A DNA stretch of 64,000 bases, taken from contig NZ_JHXV01000017.1 of the NCBI RefSeq assembly GCF_000621625.1, forward strand, positions 1-64,000, in the 5' to 3' direction. Both the position numbers and the translations under genes were made by a program. The notes under the pieces were generated by a model that was not told the DNA's origin, ran no database searches, and saw only the letters and a program-made list of their open reading frames with translations. This DNA comes from Crocinitomix catalasitica ATCC 23190. GTDB taxonomy: Bacteria; Bacteroidota; Bacteroidia; Flavobacteriales_D; Crocinitomicaceae. Positions 56,584 through 64,000 of the stretch are shown one piece after another (position 1 is the first letter of the stretch; every line of letters begins with the position of its first letter).

Positions 56584-56591
56584 CAAAATTA
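56584..56591 (-). promoter_or_regulatory. -7 promoter box of the carB operon
   Basis: The minus strand reads TAATTTTG, fitting TAnnTTTG, 33 nt before the carB ATG. The leader would be under 30 nt, too short for a PyrR-type attenuator. Confidence 0.45.
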
Positions 56592-56677
56592 GGGAGAATT
56601 ATCTAGAAATCTATGAACAAATGTTGAATCTTATTCACAGTTTGTCATTTTGAAGGCAGATTTTCCTCTTGAACACG

Positions 56678-56701
56678 GTCTAATAAAATATATTATTAGA
56701 C
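56678..56701. promoter_or_regulatory. Palindrome in the carB/PyrR-like intergenic region, possible operator
   Basis: GTCTAATAA (56678-56686) and TTATTAGAC (56693-56701) form a perfect nine-base inverted repeat around six bases. It ends 27 nt ahead of the -7 box at 56729-56736, close to where a -33 element and a repressor site would lie. It has no T-run on the plus strand and no gene ends near it, so it is not a terminator. Confidence 0.4.
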
Positions 56702-56728
56702 TGATGTGAAATTAATTAAAATGAGTTA

Positions 56729-56736
56729 TATCTTTG
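56729..56736 (+). promoter_or_regulatory. -7 promoter box of the PyrR-like gene (TATCTTTG)
   Basis: TATCTTTG is a strong match to TAnnTTTG and ends only 4 nt before the ATG, so the message would be leaderless or nearly so. Confidence 0.5.
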
Positions 56737-56740
56737 AATT

Positions 56741-57241
56741 ATGAAAGGTAAATCGATAGTATTAAGTGGCGGGCAAATTGAGCAAAAAATTGAACGTATC
56801 GCTTACCAAATATATGAGAACACTTTTAATGAAAAGGTTGTCTTTTTAGGTGGTATAGCGGGAAACGGTTATATACTCGCCGAACGAATTCAAAAGCAAT
56901 TAAAGAAAATTAGCAATTTAGACATTCAATTATTTGAAATTAACGTCAATAAAGAAGCTCCATTATCTCAAGAAATCACTTTATCAATCGATGATGAACG
57001 TTTAAATCAATCATCTTTAATCTTAATAGATGATGTGATCAACTCTGGAAGAACAATGATTTATGCTGTAGGTCGTATTTTACAGAATGAAATACACGTT
57101 TTAAAAATTGCTACACTTGTTAATAGAACACATAGACGTTACCCTGTAAAAGCTGATTTTGTTGGCTTAAACATTGCAACAACCTTACAAGATAGTATCA
57201 CAGTTGAATTCGGAACAGATGAAATAGCTTACCTAAATTAA
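56741..57241 (+). CDS. PyrR-like phosphoribosyltransferase
   Basis: This is a 166-residue type I phosphoribosyltransferase. The PRPP loop is LILIDDVINSGRTM. RIAYQIYEN at the N-terminus and LVNRTHRRYPVKADFVGLNIATT near the end follow the pattern of PyrR (DRGHRELPI..DFVGKN). PyrR regulates pyrimidine genes and has uracil phosphoribosyltransferase activity. The gene is divergent from carB, which supports a pyrimidine role, although the short carB leader leaves no room for the classical attenuation mechanism. Its stop codon overlaps the stop of the convergent gene. Confidence 0.83.
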   Translation: MKGKSIVLSGGQIEQKIERIAYQIYENTFNEKVVFLGGIAGNGYILAERIQKQLKKISNLDIQLFEINVNKEAPLSQEITLSIDDERLNQSSLILIDDVINSGRTMIYAVGRILQNEIHVLKIATLVNRTHRRYPVKADFVGLNIATTLQDSITVEFGTDEIAYLN

Positions 57242-57829
57242 TACTTGAACCAAGGTTCTGCTTCAGCTACTGTTTCTTCTTTTTTTGAATTCTTTTTCGA
57301 CGCTTTTAGATTTATTTTTCCTCGGTGGAACAACTTCTTTTGTTGTCTTTTCCATTCACGATTATTCTTTTGATGAAATTTGAGTGCCTTTCGTTTATTT
57401 TGGCTCCATTTAATTTTTTTACCGTTTAAATATTGATGAAATCCAAGCAAAATATAAGACTCCATCACATAAGGATCATAAATTCCAACAGCATGGAAAC
57501 ATCTAGAGAATTTTGAATAGCCTTCCAAGCCAAACTCTTTTCGTATTCTCGAATCTTTGGTATAAATACCTTTAATTATCACCTCATCAATCGTCAATCG
57601 TCAATCTCTTAAAACTTGCTAAATTTCTCGGCGTACAGGTTGCTAAAATTTCAAATGCGTGAAATAAAGAAGAAGGAATATATTTTGGCGTATACACATA
57701 ATAATTATATGCAGCTTTGTTCAGAACGATTGCAGGATAATTGGGATGTATAAAAAGTGTATCATTTGCTTTTACGCTATGAAAATCAATCAAAAAAAAC
57801 AATAATACTAAAAGCTTTAGCTTAACCAT
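57238..57829 (-). pseudogene. Small exported protein gene, apparently split by a 7-bp tandem duplication
   Basis: Two overlapping frames appear on the minus strand. The first (57829-57587) has a signal peptide (MVKLKLLVLLFFLIDFHSVKA) and ends ASFKRLTIDD. The second (57597-57238) begins TIDEVIIKGIYTKDSRI and ends in a very basic tail. At the junction the unit TCGTCAA stands twice in a row (57591-57597 and 57598-57604). Removing one copy joins the two frames into RLTIDEVIIKG and gives one protein of about 195 residues. The second frame has no good start of its own (TTG inside the repeat). I recognise no family. It is either a frameshifted gene, a slippage-switched gene or a sequence error. Confidence 0.75.
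57584..57604. repeat. 7-bp tandem repeat at the frameshift
   Basis: Three consecutive 7-mers, TCATCAA, TCGTCAA and TCGTCAA; the last two are identical. A gain of one 7-bp unit shifts the frame by one and explains the split gene at 57238-57829. Confidence 0.85.
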
Positions 57830-57908
57830 TGGAATAAAAATATATCCTTATAAGTTAAATTCGCTTGAATGGTACACTTAATCTGAAAAATTAATTCTGA
57901 TTTAGACT

Positions 57909-59471
57909 TTATTTGTCGATAGCAAATTGTTCCGCAATTTTTTCTACACAGCGCATTCCATCTACAGCTGCTGACATAATTCCTCCCGCAAAGCCTGCTC
58001 CTTCGCCACAAGGGTACAAACCTTTGATTTCAATATGTTGTAAAGTTTCATTATCACGAGGGATTTTAACCGGAGAAGAAGTTCTTGATTCAGGTGCATG
58101 CAAAACAGCCTCATTAGTCAAAAAACCTTTCATTTTTTTTCCGAATTCCGTAAAAGCGATATTTAATCTTTTTGAAATTAAGCTCGGTAGGGCCTTATTC
58201 AAATCAACAGAAACAACACCAGGTTGGTATGATGAATTTGGCAAATCTTTAGACTTAACACCTTTTAGAAAGTCGAGTAATCTTTGAGCTGGGACTGCTT
58301 GAGTTTTACCTGCTGCTTCCCAACAATCCCTTTCAACTTGTTCTTGAAATTTTAAACTAACAAAAGGATCATCTTCATTGTAATTAGGAAGATCCTCAGG
58401 TGAAACCTGAACTACTATTCCCGAATTAGCGAAAGGGTTATTTCTTTTTGAAGGAGACCAGCCATTTGTCACCACTTCTTCATTTTTTGTTGCGCACGGC
58501 GCTATAATCCCTCCAGGGCACATACAAAATGAATAAACTCCCATATCTTCGGCTTGCGTTACAAGCGAATAAGAAGCGGGTGGTAAATTTTCGCCACTTA
58601 ATTGACCGTGATATTGTATTTGATCTATTATTTCTTGTGCATGCTCTATTCGCACCCCAATAGCAAATGGTTTCGCTTCAAGGTAAACGTTTCTTTGATT
58701 CAATAAGTAGAATATATCTCTAGCAGAATGACCTGTAGCAAGAATCAAGTTATTTGTTTCTTTCCAAATGTCATTTTTAATCTGTATCGCTGATATTTCT
58801 TGATTTAAAATTCTAATATCAGTCAACTTGCTTTCAAAATGGACTTCACCTCCACATTTTAATATTTCTTCTCGAATAAGTTGAATGATTTTCGGCAATT
58901 TATTCGTTCCGATATGTGGATGGGCATCAACTAGAATACTTCTATCAGCACCAAAATGAACGAACCATTCTAATACTTTTTTAGTATTGCCTCTCTTTTT
59001 TGACCTCGTATATAATTTCCCATCCGAATAAGTTCCTGCACCGCCTTCACCAAAACAATAATTCGAATCCTCGTCAACAATATGTTCTTTATGAATTTTT
59101 GCCAAATCACGCCGTCTTGCACGCACATCTTTTCCCCTTTCATAGATAATAGGTTTTAATCCATTTTCTATGGCATGTAGACCTGCAAACATACCCGCTG
59201 GACCAGCACCAATAATAACTACTTCCTTTGATTTTTTAACATCTTGAGGATTAAAGTAAGAAGAGATTGGATTAAATTCTTCACCTATATAAACAGCAAC
59301 TTTTAAGTTATATTTAATCTTTGATTTACGCGCATCAATCGATCGCTTTAAAATTTCTATATGATTAACGTCATCAATACGAATTTGCAGTTGTTCTAAA
59401 ATGCACGCATTAATGAAGTCTTCATTATTTATGTGTTCGGAATCTATTCTTAGATTTAATTCTTTAACCAT
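57909..59471 (-). CDS. FAD-dependent oxidoreductase (COG2509 type)
   Basis: This is a 520-residue flavoprotein. An N-terminal ~80-residue domain precedes the FAD motif VVIIGAGPAGMFAG (GxGxxG at 88-93). RRRDLAKIHKE, FGEGGAGTYSDGKLYTR, LILATGHSARDIFYLL and C-terminal YPCGEGAGFAGGIMSAAVDG are strongly conserved in this uncharacterised bacterial group. The reaction is unknown. It starts on the last base of the porT stop (TAATG) and is the last gene of the aspC-to-FAD unit. Confidence 0.88.
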   Translation of the reverse strand: MVKELNLRIDSEHINNEDFINACILEQLQIRIDDVNHIEILKRSIDARKSKIKYNLKVAVYIGEEFNPISSYFNPQDVKKSKEVVIIGAGPAGMFAGLHAIENGLKPIIYERGKDVRARRRDLAKIHKEHIVDEDSNYCFGEGGAGTYSDGKLYTRSKKRGNTKKVLEWFVHFGADRSILVDAHPHIGTNKLPKIIQLIREEILKCGGEVHFESKLTDIRILNQEISAIQIKNDIWKETNNLILATGHSARDIFYLLNQRNVYLEAKPFAIGVRIEHAQEIIDQIQYHGQLSGENLPPASYSLVTQAEDMGVYSFCMCPGGIIAPCATKNEEVVTNGWSPSKRNNPFANSGIVVQVSPEDLPNYNEDDPFVSLKFQEQVERDCWEAAGKTQAVPAQRLLDFLKGVKSKDLPNSSYQPGVVSVDLNKALPSLISKRLNIAFTEFGKKMKGFLTNEAVLHAPESRTSSPVKIPRDNETLQHIEIKGLYPCGEGAGFAGGIMSAAVDGMRCVEKIAEQFAIDK

Positions 59472-60178
59472 TATCCTTCAAAGGTAAGTGAAAACCACCA
59501 AACTCTTGTTTTCAAACTCTCAAGAGGTGACGAAAAAAATGTATCGTCTTGAATCAATAAGTTTTTCATTCCATTGGATAGTTTGATCTCAATACCAAAT
59601 TTGAAATAAGGAAGGTAGAAGTCAAAACCTCCGCCTACTTGATAAGAAAAATCATGTCTAGTTAATTTAATAATGGGATCAGAAACTTTTTGCTCTACAT
59701 CTTCCTGACTAGCAAGGTCAAAACTATAAACAAGTCCACCAATTGCATATGCCGAAAAATTATTTATCCGTTTCGTATTCAATTTTAATATCAACGGCAA
59801 ATTCACTAAAACAGGTTCCGATCGCGTTTGCTTAATTTCAGTTTTACCATTACTTATGTATGAATATTCAAAAGTTGATTCGTGAAATGTAAGCGATGGA
59901 ATTGTGCGTAGATGAACTGTTGGTGACAAATTCCAAGAAATTAGCGGAATGTGAATGGCAAAACCTGGCCCACTTTTAATACTAACATTATATACGGAAT
60001 CAAAACTTGAATAATTTTGTTTTAAAGTATAATTATAAGCAGTAGATGTCACACCTAGCGCAATACCAAAATGAAATTTATTCCGTTCGAAATTCGGAAT
60101 ATTTTTACCATAGCGTTGACCGAAACTTACAACTGAAAGTAACAGGAATAAAATAGTTATGTATCTACTTATTTTCAC
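59471..60178 (-). CDS. porT: Type IX secretion / gliding outer-membrane protein PorT
   Basis: This is a 235-residue protein with a signal peptide (1-20, SFGQ) and an outer-membrane beta-barrel of alternating strands ending in WWFSLTFEG. KNIPNFERNKFHFGIALG at the mature N-terminus, the size, and the position right after ubiE fit PorT, a component needed for type IX secretion. The start is GTG. The ubiE gene lies 53 nt upstream and the FAD oxidoreductase overlaps by one base. The window encodes at least four T9SS substrates that would depend on the system. Confidence 0.8.
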   Translation of the reverse strand: MKISRYITILFLLLSVVSFGQRYGKNIPNFERNKFHFGIALGVTSTAYNYTLKQNYSSFDSVYNVSIKSGPGFAIHIPLISWNLSPTVHLRTIPSLTFHESTFEYSYISNGKTEIKQTRSEPVLVNLPLILKLNTKRINNFSAYAIGGLVYSFDLASQEDVEQKVSDPIIKLTRHDFSYQVGGGFDFYLPYFKFGIEIKLSNGMKNLLIQDDTFFSSPLESLKTRVWWFSLTFEG

Positions 60179-60231
60179 ACCTAACGGTAAACGACTGATT
60201 TTTATAAATATTATTAAATTTAATTGATAAA

Positions 60232-60987
60232 TTAAGCCTTGTACCCATAATAAATGGTTGCAATTCCGCCTCCTACCAATTTGGCATCTATCTTATTAAA
60301 ACCTACTTCAGCCATTATCTTTTTAAACGCTTCTCCTTCAGGGAAAGCTTGAACAGACTCTGGCAAGTATGTATACGCTGCTTTATCTTTAGATATCATC
60401 TTCCCAATTGTAGGAATAATATATTTAGAATGAAATTTATAGTATTGTTTTACAGGAAATTTCTTAGGTTTTGAAAACTCTAAAATCACGCCAATTCCTC
60501 CGGGTCTTAAAACTCTTAAAAGCTCAGATAACCCTTTAGATAAGTCTTGAAAATTCCGAACACCAAATCCAACAGTAAATCCGTCAAACGTATTCGTTTC
60601 AAAATTCAAATTTTCTGAATCACCTTGATGCATTTCAATTATATGATCAATATTTTTTTTAATCATTTTATTACGCCCTACTTCAAGCATCCCATTCGAC
60701 AAATCTACACCTACAATTTTGGTTGGATTTAATTTAAGGGATTCAATTGCAAAATCTCCCGTTCCTGTTGCCATGTCAAGAATTACTTTAGGTTTTACTT
60801 TCCCTAAAATCTTCACGGCTTTTTTTCGCCAAATTTTATCTATTCCCAACGAAAGGAAATGGTTCAAGAAATCGTATTTAACAGAAATATTATCAAACAT
60901 TTCTGCAACTTCTTCTTTTTTAGAAGTATTCTCTTTGTTGTATGGTTTTACCGTGGTTCCCAAGTTGATATTTTTTTTAAAATTCAA
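60232..60987 (-). CDS. ubiE: Demethylmenaquinone methyltransferase
   Basis: This is a 251-residue SAM-dependent C-methyltransferase that performs the last step of menaquinone synthesis; it is also called men[40 protein letters not shown] (motif I), [28 protein letters not shown], and [13 protein letters not shown] are the UbiE/MenG signatures. The start appears to be TTG at 60987, two bases after the stop of the preceding gene; the conserved region begins about 25 residues in, so this start fits. porT follows. Confidence 0.95.
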   Translation of the reverse strand: MNFKKNINLGTTVKPYNKENTSKKEEVAEMFDNISVKYDFLNHFLSLGIDKIWRKKAVKILGKVKPKVILDMATGTGDFAIESLKLNPTKIVGVDLSNGMLEVGRNKMIKKNIDHIIEMHQGDSENLNFETNTFDGFTVGFGVRNFQDLSKGLSELLRVLRPGGIGVILEFSKPKKFPVKQYYKFHSKYIIPTIGKMISKDKAAYTYLPESVQAFPEGEAFKKIMAEVGFNKIDAKLVGGGIATIYYGYKA

Positions 60988-60989
60988 TT

Positions 60990-61976
60990 CTATAAGAGCA
61001 TTAAAACTTCGCTCATTAATTTTTCTTTATCTACAGTGACTACGCCTATTTTTTCACAAACTAGTCCACCTGCAATATTCGATACTTTTGCAATATCTTC
61101 TGAAGAAACACCACTTACTAAACATAATGTTGCCACACTAATCACTGTATCACCTGCTCCTGAAACATCTGCAATTGTTCTTAAATGTGCTGGAACATAA
61201 TAATGCTTATCAGCATCATTCATATAAACTCCATTTTCAGATAATGTTACAAAAACATACTTCGGGTTGATAATCGTTTTCAGTTGATTAATCGCTTCTT
61301 GAAAATCTTCTCTTTCTTTGCTATCAATTATTCGATCTAAACCTTCTCTTAACTCTTTTAAATTAGGCTTGAATAAGGTAACATTTTTATAAGTAAGAAA
61401 ATTAAGTTTTTTGGGATCAACGGTTGTTACAATATTATTAAGATTCGCAAATTCGATAATAGAATTTATAACGTTCTCAGTTAAGATTCCTTTATTATAA
61501 TCCTCAAAAATAATACCATCAATTCCTTCTTTAAGAACAATCTCCTTTACTTTTTCAATTAAAGCAAATTCTGCTAAAGAGTTAATTTCAGTAGTGTCTT
61601 CATTGTCTACTCTTAAGAGCTGTTGATTATTTCCAATCACTCTAGTTTTTACTGTCGTTACTCTGTCATCGCCCTTTAAAATCCCTTTAGTTGAAAGCTT
61701 ATTTTCGTTTAACAACTTAAACAAAAGATCAGCCTGTTCATCTTTCCCCACTATGGTACAAATAAAAGGTTGAGCTCCCAAGCTTTGAAGATTTAACGCG
61801 ACATTTGCAGCCCCTCCCAAACGGTGTTCACGTGATTTAAATTGAACAATTGGCACTGGTGCTTCAGGAGAAATCCTTTGAACAGAGCCGTTTAAATATG
61901 TATCAATCATCACATCGCCGATTACAATTATCTTCTTTGTGGAAAATTCAGTAAATGTATTTTTCAAACGATTCAT
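60990..61976 (-). CDS. PfkB-family kinase, D-glycero-beta-D-manno-heptose-7-phosphate kinase-like
   Basis: This is a 328-residue ribokinase-fold kinase matching the N-terminal (kinase) half of HldE/Rfa[69 protein letters not shown] and [12 protein letters not shown] with the catalytic Asp are visible. The adenylyltransferase half of the fused E. coli enzyme is absent, so ADP-heptose synthesis would need a separate HldC-like gene. The sugar could also differ from heptose. It lies 4 nt after aspC and 2 nt before ubiE. Confidence 0.88.
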   Translation of the reverse strand: MNRLKNTFTEFSTKKIIVIGDVMIDTYLNGSVQRISPEAPVPIVQFKSREHRLGGAANVALNLQSLGAQPFICTIVGKDEQADLLFKLLNENKLSTKGILKGDDRVTTVKTRVIGNNQQLLRVDNEDTTEINSLAEFALIEKVKEIVLKEGIDGIIFEDYNKGILTENVINSIIEFANLNNIVTTVDPKKLNFLTYKNVTLFKPNLKELREGLDRIIDSKEREDFQEAINQLKTIINPKYVFVTLSENGVYMNDADKHYYVPAHLRTIADVSGAGDTVISVATLCLVSGVSSEDIAKVSNIAGGLVCEKIGVVTVDKEKLMSEVLMLL

Positions 61977-61980
61977 TCAA

Positions 61981-63174
61981 CTATTTCAATTTTTCTAATG
62001 CGCGCTTAATTCTACTAATCGCTTCTATTAACTCCGCTTCTGAAGCTGCATAAGATATCCGTATACAATTTGGATCACCAAAAGCCTCTCCTGTAACAAT
62101 TGCTACAAGCGCTTCTGATAAAAGATAAAGCGATAAGTCAGTCGCATTATTCACTTTAAAGTCGCCATTTGTTTTTCCAAAGAAAGATGAAATATCTGGA
62201 AACACGTAAAAAGCGCCTTCAGGATTATTAATTTTCAGTCCTTCTATTTCTTTAAGCAGACCAACAACAAGGTCTCTTCGTTTTTTAAACGCATCGACCA
62301 TAAACCTAATTTCTTCCGGATCTGCTTCAACAGCTGCCTTAGCCGCTCTTTGACTAATAGATGCTGCTCCAGACGTATATTGACCCTGTATTTTAATACA
62401 AGCATTTGCAATTTCAACCGGCGCACCAATATATCCAATTCTCCAACCAGTCATAGCAAATGCTTTTGACACACCATTTACGGTAATTGTTTTATCGAAT
62501 ACATTATCAAATTGAGCGAAACTTTCCGCTTTATGTGCAAAAGATATATGTTCGTATATCTCGTCTGAAATCACATAAAAATCTTCAGTATCAGCTACAA
62601 CATCTGCTAATGCACTTAATTCACTTTTAGTATATGATGTTCCTGTTGGATTACAAGGATTACTAAACAACATCAATTTTGATTTTGGTCCTAAAGCAGC
62701 CTTTAACTGTGCTGGACTAATCTTAAAATCGTTTTCTATACTCGTTGGCAATTCGATTGGAATTCCTCCTGCCATTCTTACTTGCTCAACATAAGTTACC
62801 CAATATGGTGCAGGAACTATTACCTCATCACCAGGATTAACAAGACTTAATATTAAATTAATAAGACTTTGTTTAGCACCTGTTGAAACTACAATTTGAT
62901 TCGGCTGATATTTCAGTCCATTATCACGTTGGAATTTGTTAGCGATTGCGATCCTCATATCCTCATAACCAGGAACAGGCATGTAGGTTGAATAATTTTG
63001 ATCAATCCCTTCTTTCGCTGCTTCTTTTATAAATTCAGGCGTTTTAAAGTCAGGCTCTCCAAGACTTAAAGAAATAATATCTTTTCCTTCCGCCTTTAAC
63101 TGTCTGCTTTTAGCTGCCATAGCTAAGGTTGCAGACTCAGACATATCTGATACACGTTGTGCAATTTTTATCAT
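61981..63174 (-). CDS. Pyridoxal-phosphate aminotransferase, aspartate aminotransferase type
   Basis: This is a 397-residue fold-type I class I aminotransferase. ISLSLGEPDFKTPEFI, TGAKQSLINLIL, PAPYWVTYVEQVRMAGG, FSNPCNPTG, VISDEIYEHISF, PLP-binding Lys237 in NGVSKAFAMTGWRIGY and the C-terminal RISYAAS fit aspartate (or aspartate/prephenate) aminotransferases of the I-gamma group. It is the first gene of a five-gene minus-strand unit. A -7 box lies 20 nt upstream (63195-63202). Confidence 0.93.
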   Translation of the reverse strand: MIKIAQRVSDMSESATLAMAAKSRQLKAEGKDIISLSLGEPDFKTPEFIKEAAKEGIDQNYSTYMPVPGYEDMRIAIANKFQRDNGLKYQPNQIVVSTGAKQSLINLILSLVNPGDEVIVPAPYWVTYVEQVRMAGGIPIELPTSIENDFKISPAQLKAALGPKSKLMLFSNPCNPTGTSYTKSELSALADVVADTEDFYVISDEIYEHISFAHKAESFAQFDNVFDKTITVNGVSKAFAMTGWRIGYIGAPVEIANACIKIQGQYTSGAASISQRAAKAAVEADPEEIRFMVDAFKKRRDLVVGLLKEIEGLKINNPEGAFYVFPDISSFFGKTNGDFKVNNATDLSLYLLSEALVAIVTGEAFGDPNCIRISYAASEAELIEAISRIKRALEKLK

Positions 63175-63194
63175 TGAGACAATTTTATTAGATG

Positions 63195-63202
63195 CAAATT
63201 TA
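63195..63202 (-). promoter_or_regulatory. -7 promoter box of the aminotransferase operon
   Basis: The minus strand reads TAAATTTG, fitting TAnnTTTG, 20 nt before the ATG at 63174. Confidence 0.4.
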
Positions 63203-63293
63203 ATTAAAAAAATCTACGATTGTAGAATCGATTGAGCATATTAAAATTAGAAGTTTTAATCCTTCTAAAAAATAAAAAAAGGATTAGATGATA

Positions 63294-63737
63294 CTATATC
63301 AAAGTCATACCACTTTTATGATAAGGATATGCATTGAAAGTTCCTGTCGCAACAGCAACCATAGTATTATCCTTCTTATTTCTAATTTCTCCTTGACAAA
63401 CAATAATTCTTTTCCCTTTTGAAACAACCTTACCTATACCAACTAGAACGTCCCCAATTCGAACTGGACTTATGAAATTTATTTTAAACTCTACAGTTGA
63501 AACTAGATTTCCTTCTTCTGACGAAACATACAATGCAGCCAAACCAATTACCGCATCCATATACCCAGCAATCACACCTCCATGCGCTGTGGTTGGCGTA
63601 GCCAAATGTTTCGATTTCACCTCCAGCTCATAAACTATTTCATCACTTTCAAATTTAATCAATTCAAAACCTTGATTGATTCCAAATAAATTTGATTTTT
63701 GATATTTTTCAATAAGATTTTCCCTAAAACTACTCAT
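63294..63737 (-). CDS. PaaI-family hotdog thioesterase
   Basis: This is a 147-residue hotdog-fold protein. ATPTTAHGGVIAGYMDAVIGLAA holds the HGG motif and downstream Asp typical of the PaaI/YigI-type acyl-CoA thioesterases; VEFKINFISPVRIGD follows. The substrate is not known. The ATG at 63737 is chosen because the upstream in-frame TTG (63782) falls inside the -7 box (63780-63787). It lies between an outer-membrane protein gene and aspC. Confidence 0.9.
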   Translation of the reverse strand: MSSFRENLIEKYQKSNLFGINQGFELIKFESDEIVYELEVKSKHLATPTTAHGGVIAGYMDAVIGLAALYVSSEEGNLVSTVEFKINFISPVRIGDVLVGIGKVVSKGKRIIVCQGEIRNKKDNTMVAVATGTFNAYPYHKSGMTLI

Positions 63738-63779
63738 GATATTTGCCCTTGATTTTAATTTTCCCTCTGGAAAGATTGA

Positions 63780-63787
63780 CAAAGTTA
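63780..63787 (-). promoter_or_regulatory. -7 promoter box of the PaaI thioesterase gene
   Basis: The minus strand reads TAACTTTG, fitting TAnnTTTG, 42 nt before the ATG at 63737. It overlaps the alternative TTG start and so argues against it. Confidence 0.45.
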
Positions 63788-63832
63788 ATGAGAAAATAAG
63801 AATTTGAATTTTTTAGCTTACCCTTGATCGCC

Positions 63833-64000
63833 TCACTCGCTATCAAATCTAAAACCTAACGTGAATAAAACTTGAGAATTACTGAGATCAATATTAGCAT
63901 AACTGCCATTCAAAGTTGGATCATAAGCATAATAATCCATCTTATGTAATTTCAAAGCGTAAGCCATATCAATGAATACATTACCCCAATTATACCCCAA
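63833..64000 (-). CDS. C-terminal end of an outer-membrane beta-barrel protein (partial)
   Basis: Only the last 55 residues are in the window; the gene runs off the right edge. The minus-strand frame reads NWGNVFIDMAYALKLHKMDY and ends SQVLFTLGFRFDSE before the TGA at 63835-63833. Alternating hydrophobic residues and the near-terminal GFRF strand are typical of the closing strands of an outer-membrane barrel. It could be an OmpP1/FadL-type transporter, a common neighbour type in Bacteroidota, but the fragment is too short to say. Confidence 0.6.
   Translation of the reverse strand: MGYNWGNVFIDMAYALKLHKMDYYAYDPTLNGSYANIDLSNSQVLFTLGFRFDSE

Noticed and set aside
56551-56590. PyrR-type transcription attenuator in the carB leader
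   Set aside because: With the -7 box at 56584-56591 the leader is under 30 nt, and no terminator/antiterminator pair can be drawn.
63257-63286. Hairpin TAATCCTT/AAGGATTA after the PaaI thioesterase gene
   Set aside because: On the minus strand the T-run lies in the loop rather than after the stem, so it is not a convincing terminator.

Overview
The window looks like chromosomal DNA of a Bacteroidota bacterium, most probably a member of the Flavobacteriales. The DNA is AT-rich. Many promoters carry the Bacteroidota -7 box TAnnTTTG and there are few Shine-Dalgarno sequences. There are several proteins with type IX secretion (T9SS) C-terminal sorting domains, the T9SS-related outer-membrane proteins PorT and PorP/SprF, a carB without the allosteric domain, and a menaquinone rather than ubiquinone pathway (menB, ubiE/menG). 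The genus cannot be named from the sequence alone.

Layout. 1-1.6 kb: the 3' end of a tRNA, two small proteins, and a tRNA-Leu(GAG) preceded by two tandem 63-bp copies of its own 5' end, each carrying a perfect 20-nt palindrome. 1.8-6.2 kb (minus strand): a T9SS-secreted beta-lactamase-fold serine hydrolase, then menB, an SPFH protein, a DUF1569 protein and an MscS channel. 6.4-8.6 kb: an S41 protease and a DUF1573 lipoprotein. 8.7-16.6 kb: three large T9SS adhesin-like proteins with shuffled modules. 16.6-20.4 kb: a membrane MutS-like ATPase, an SDR enzyme and a LytS-type histidine kinase. 20.5-26 kb: housekeeping genes cmk, fbaB, accD, rpsO and pnp. 26.4-33.9 kb: a coiled-coil lipoprotein, an M61 peptidase, an LTA-synthase-like enzyme with a lipid kinase, a PorP/SprF protein and lgt. 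34-36.7 kb: serC, serA and rpe.

36.8-49.6 kb is the accessory region for surface carbohydrate. It holds a membrane 4,6-dehydratase, a flippase and a five-gene nonulosonic-acid (sialic-acid-like) operon: synthase, NeuD-type acyltransferase, TIM-barrel isomerase-like protein, CBS-aminotransferase fusion and CMP-sugar synthetase. Facing it is a minus-strand operon that starts with carB and runs through DUF4834, fkbM, a yfhO-like gene and two glycosyltransferases. The CMP-sugar synthetase end faces a glycosyltransferase with sialyltransferase-like HP and S motifs, so the two units may work together.

56.7-64 kb: a PyrR-like phosphoribosyltransferase divergent from carB, a small secreted protein apparently split by a 7-bp tandem duplication, an FAD oxidoreductase, porT, ubiE, a heptose-7-phosphate-kinase-like gene, an aspartate-type aminotransferase, a thioesterase, and the C-terminus of an outer-membrane barrel at the right edge. 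The points most worth a second look are the tRNA-Leu repeat array, the unusual nonulosonic operon with its CBS-aminotransferase fusion, the LTA-synthase/DAG-kinase pair, and the frameshifted gene at 57.6 kb.
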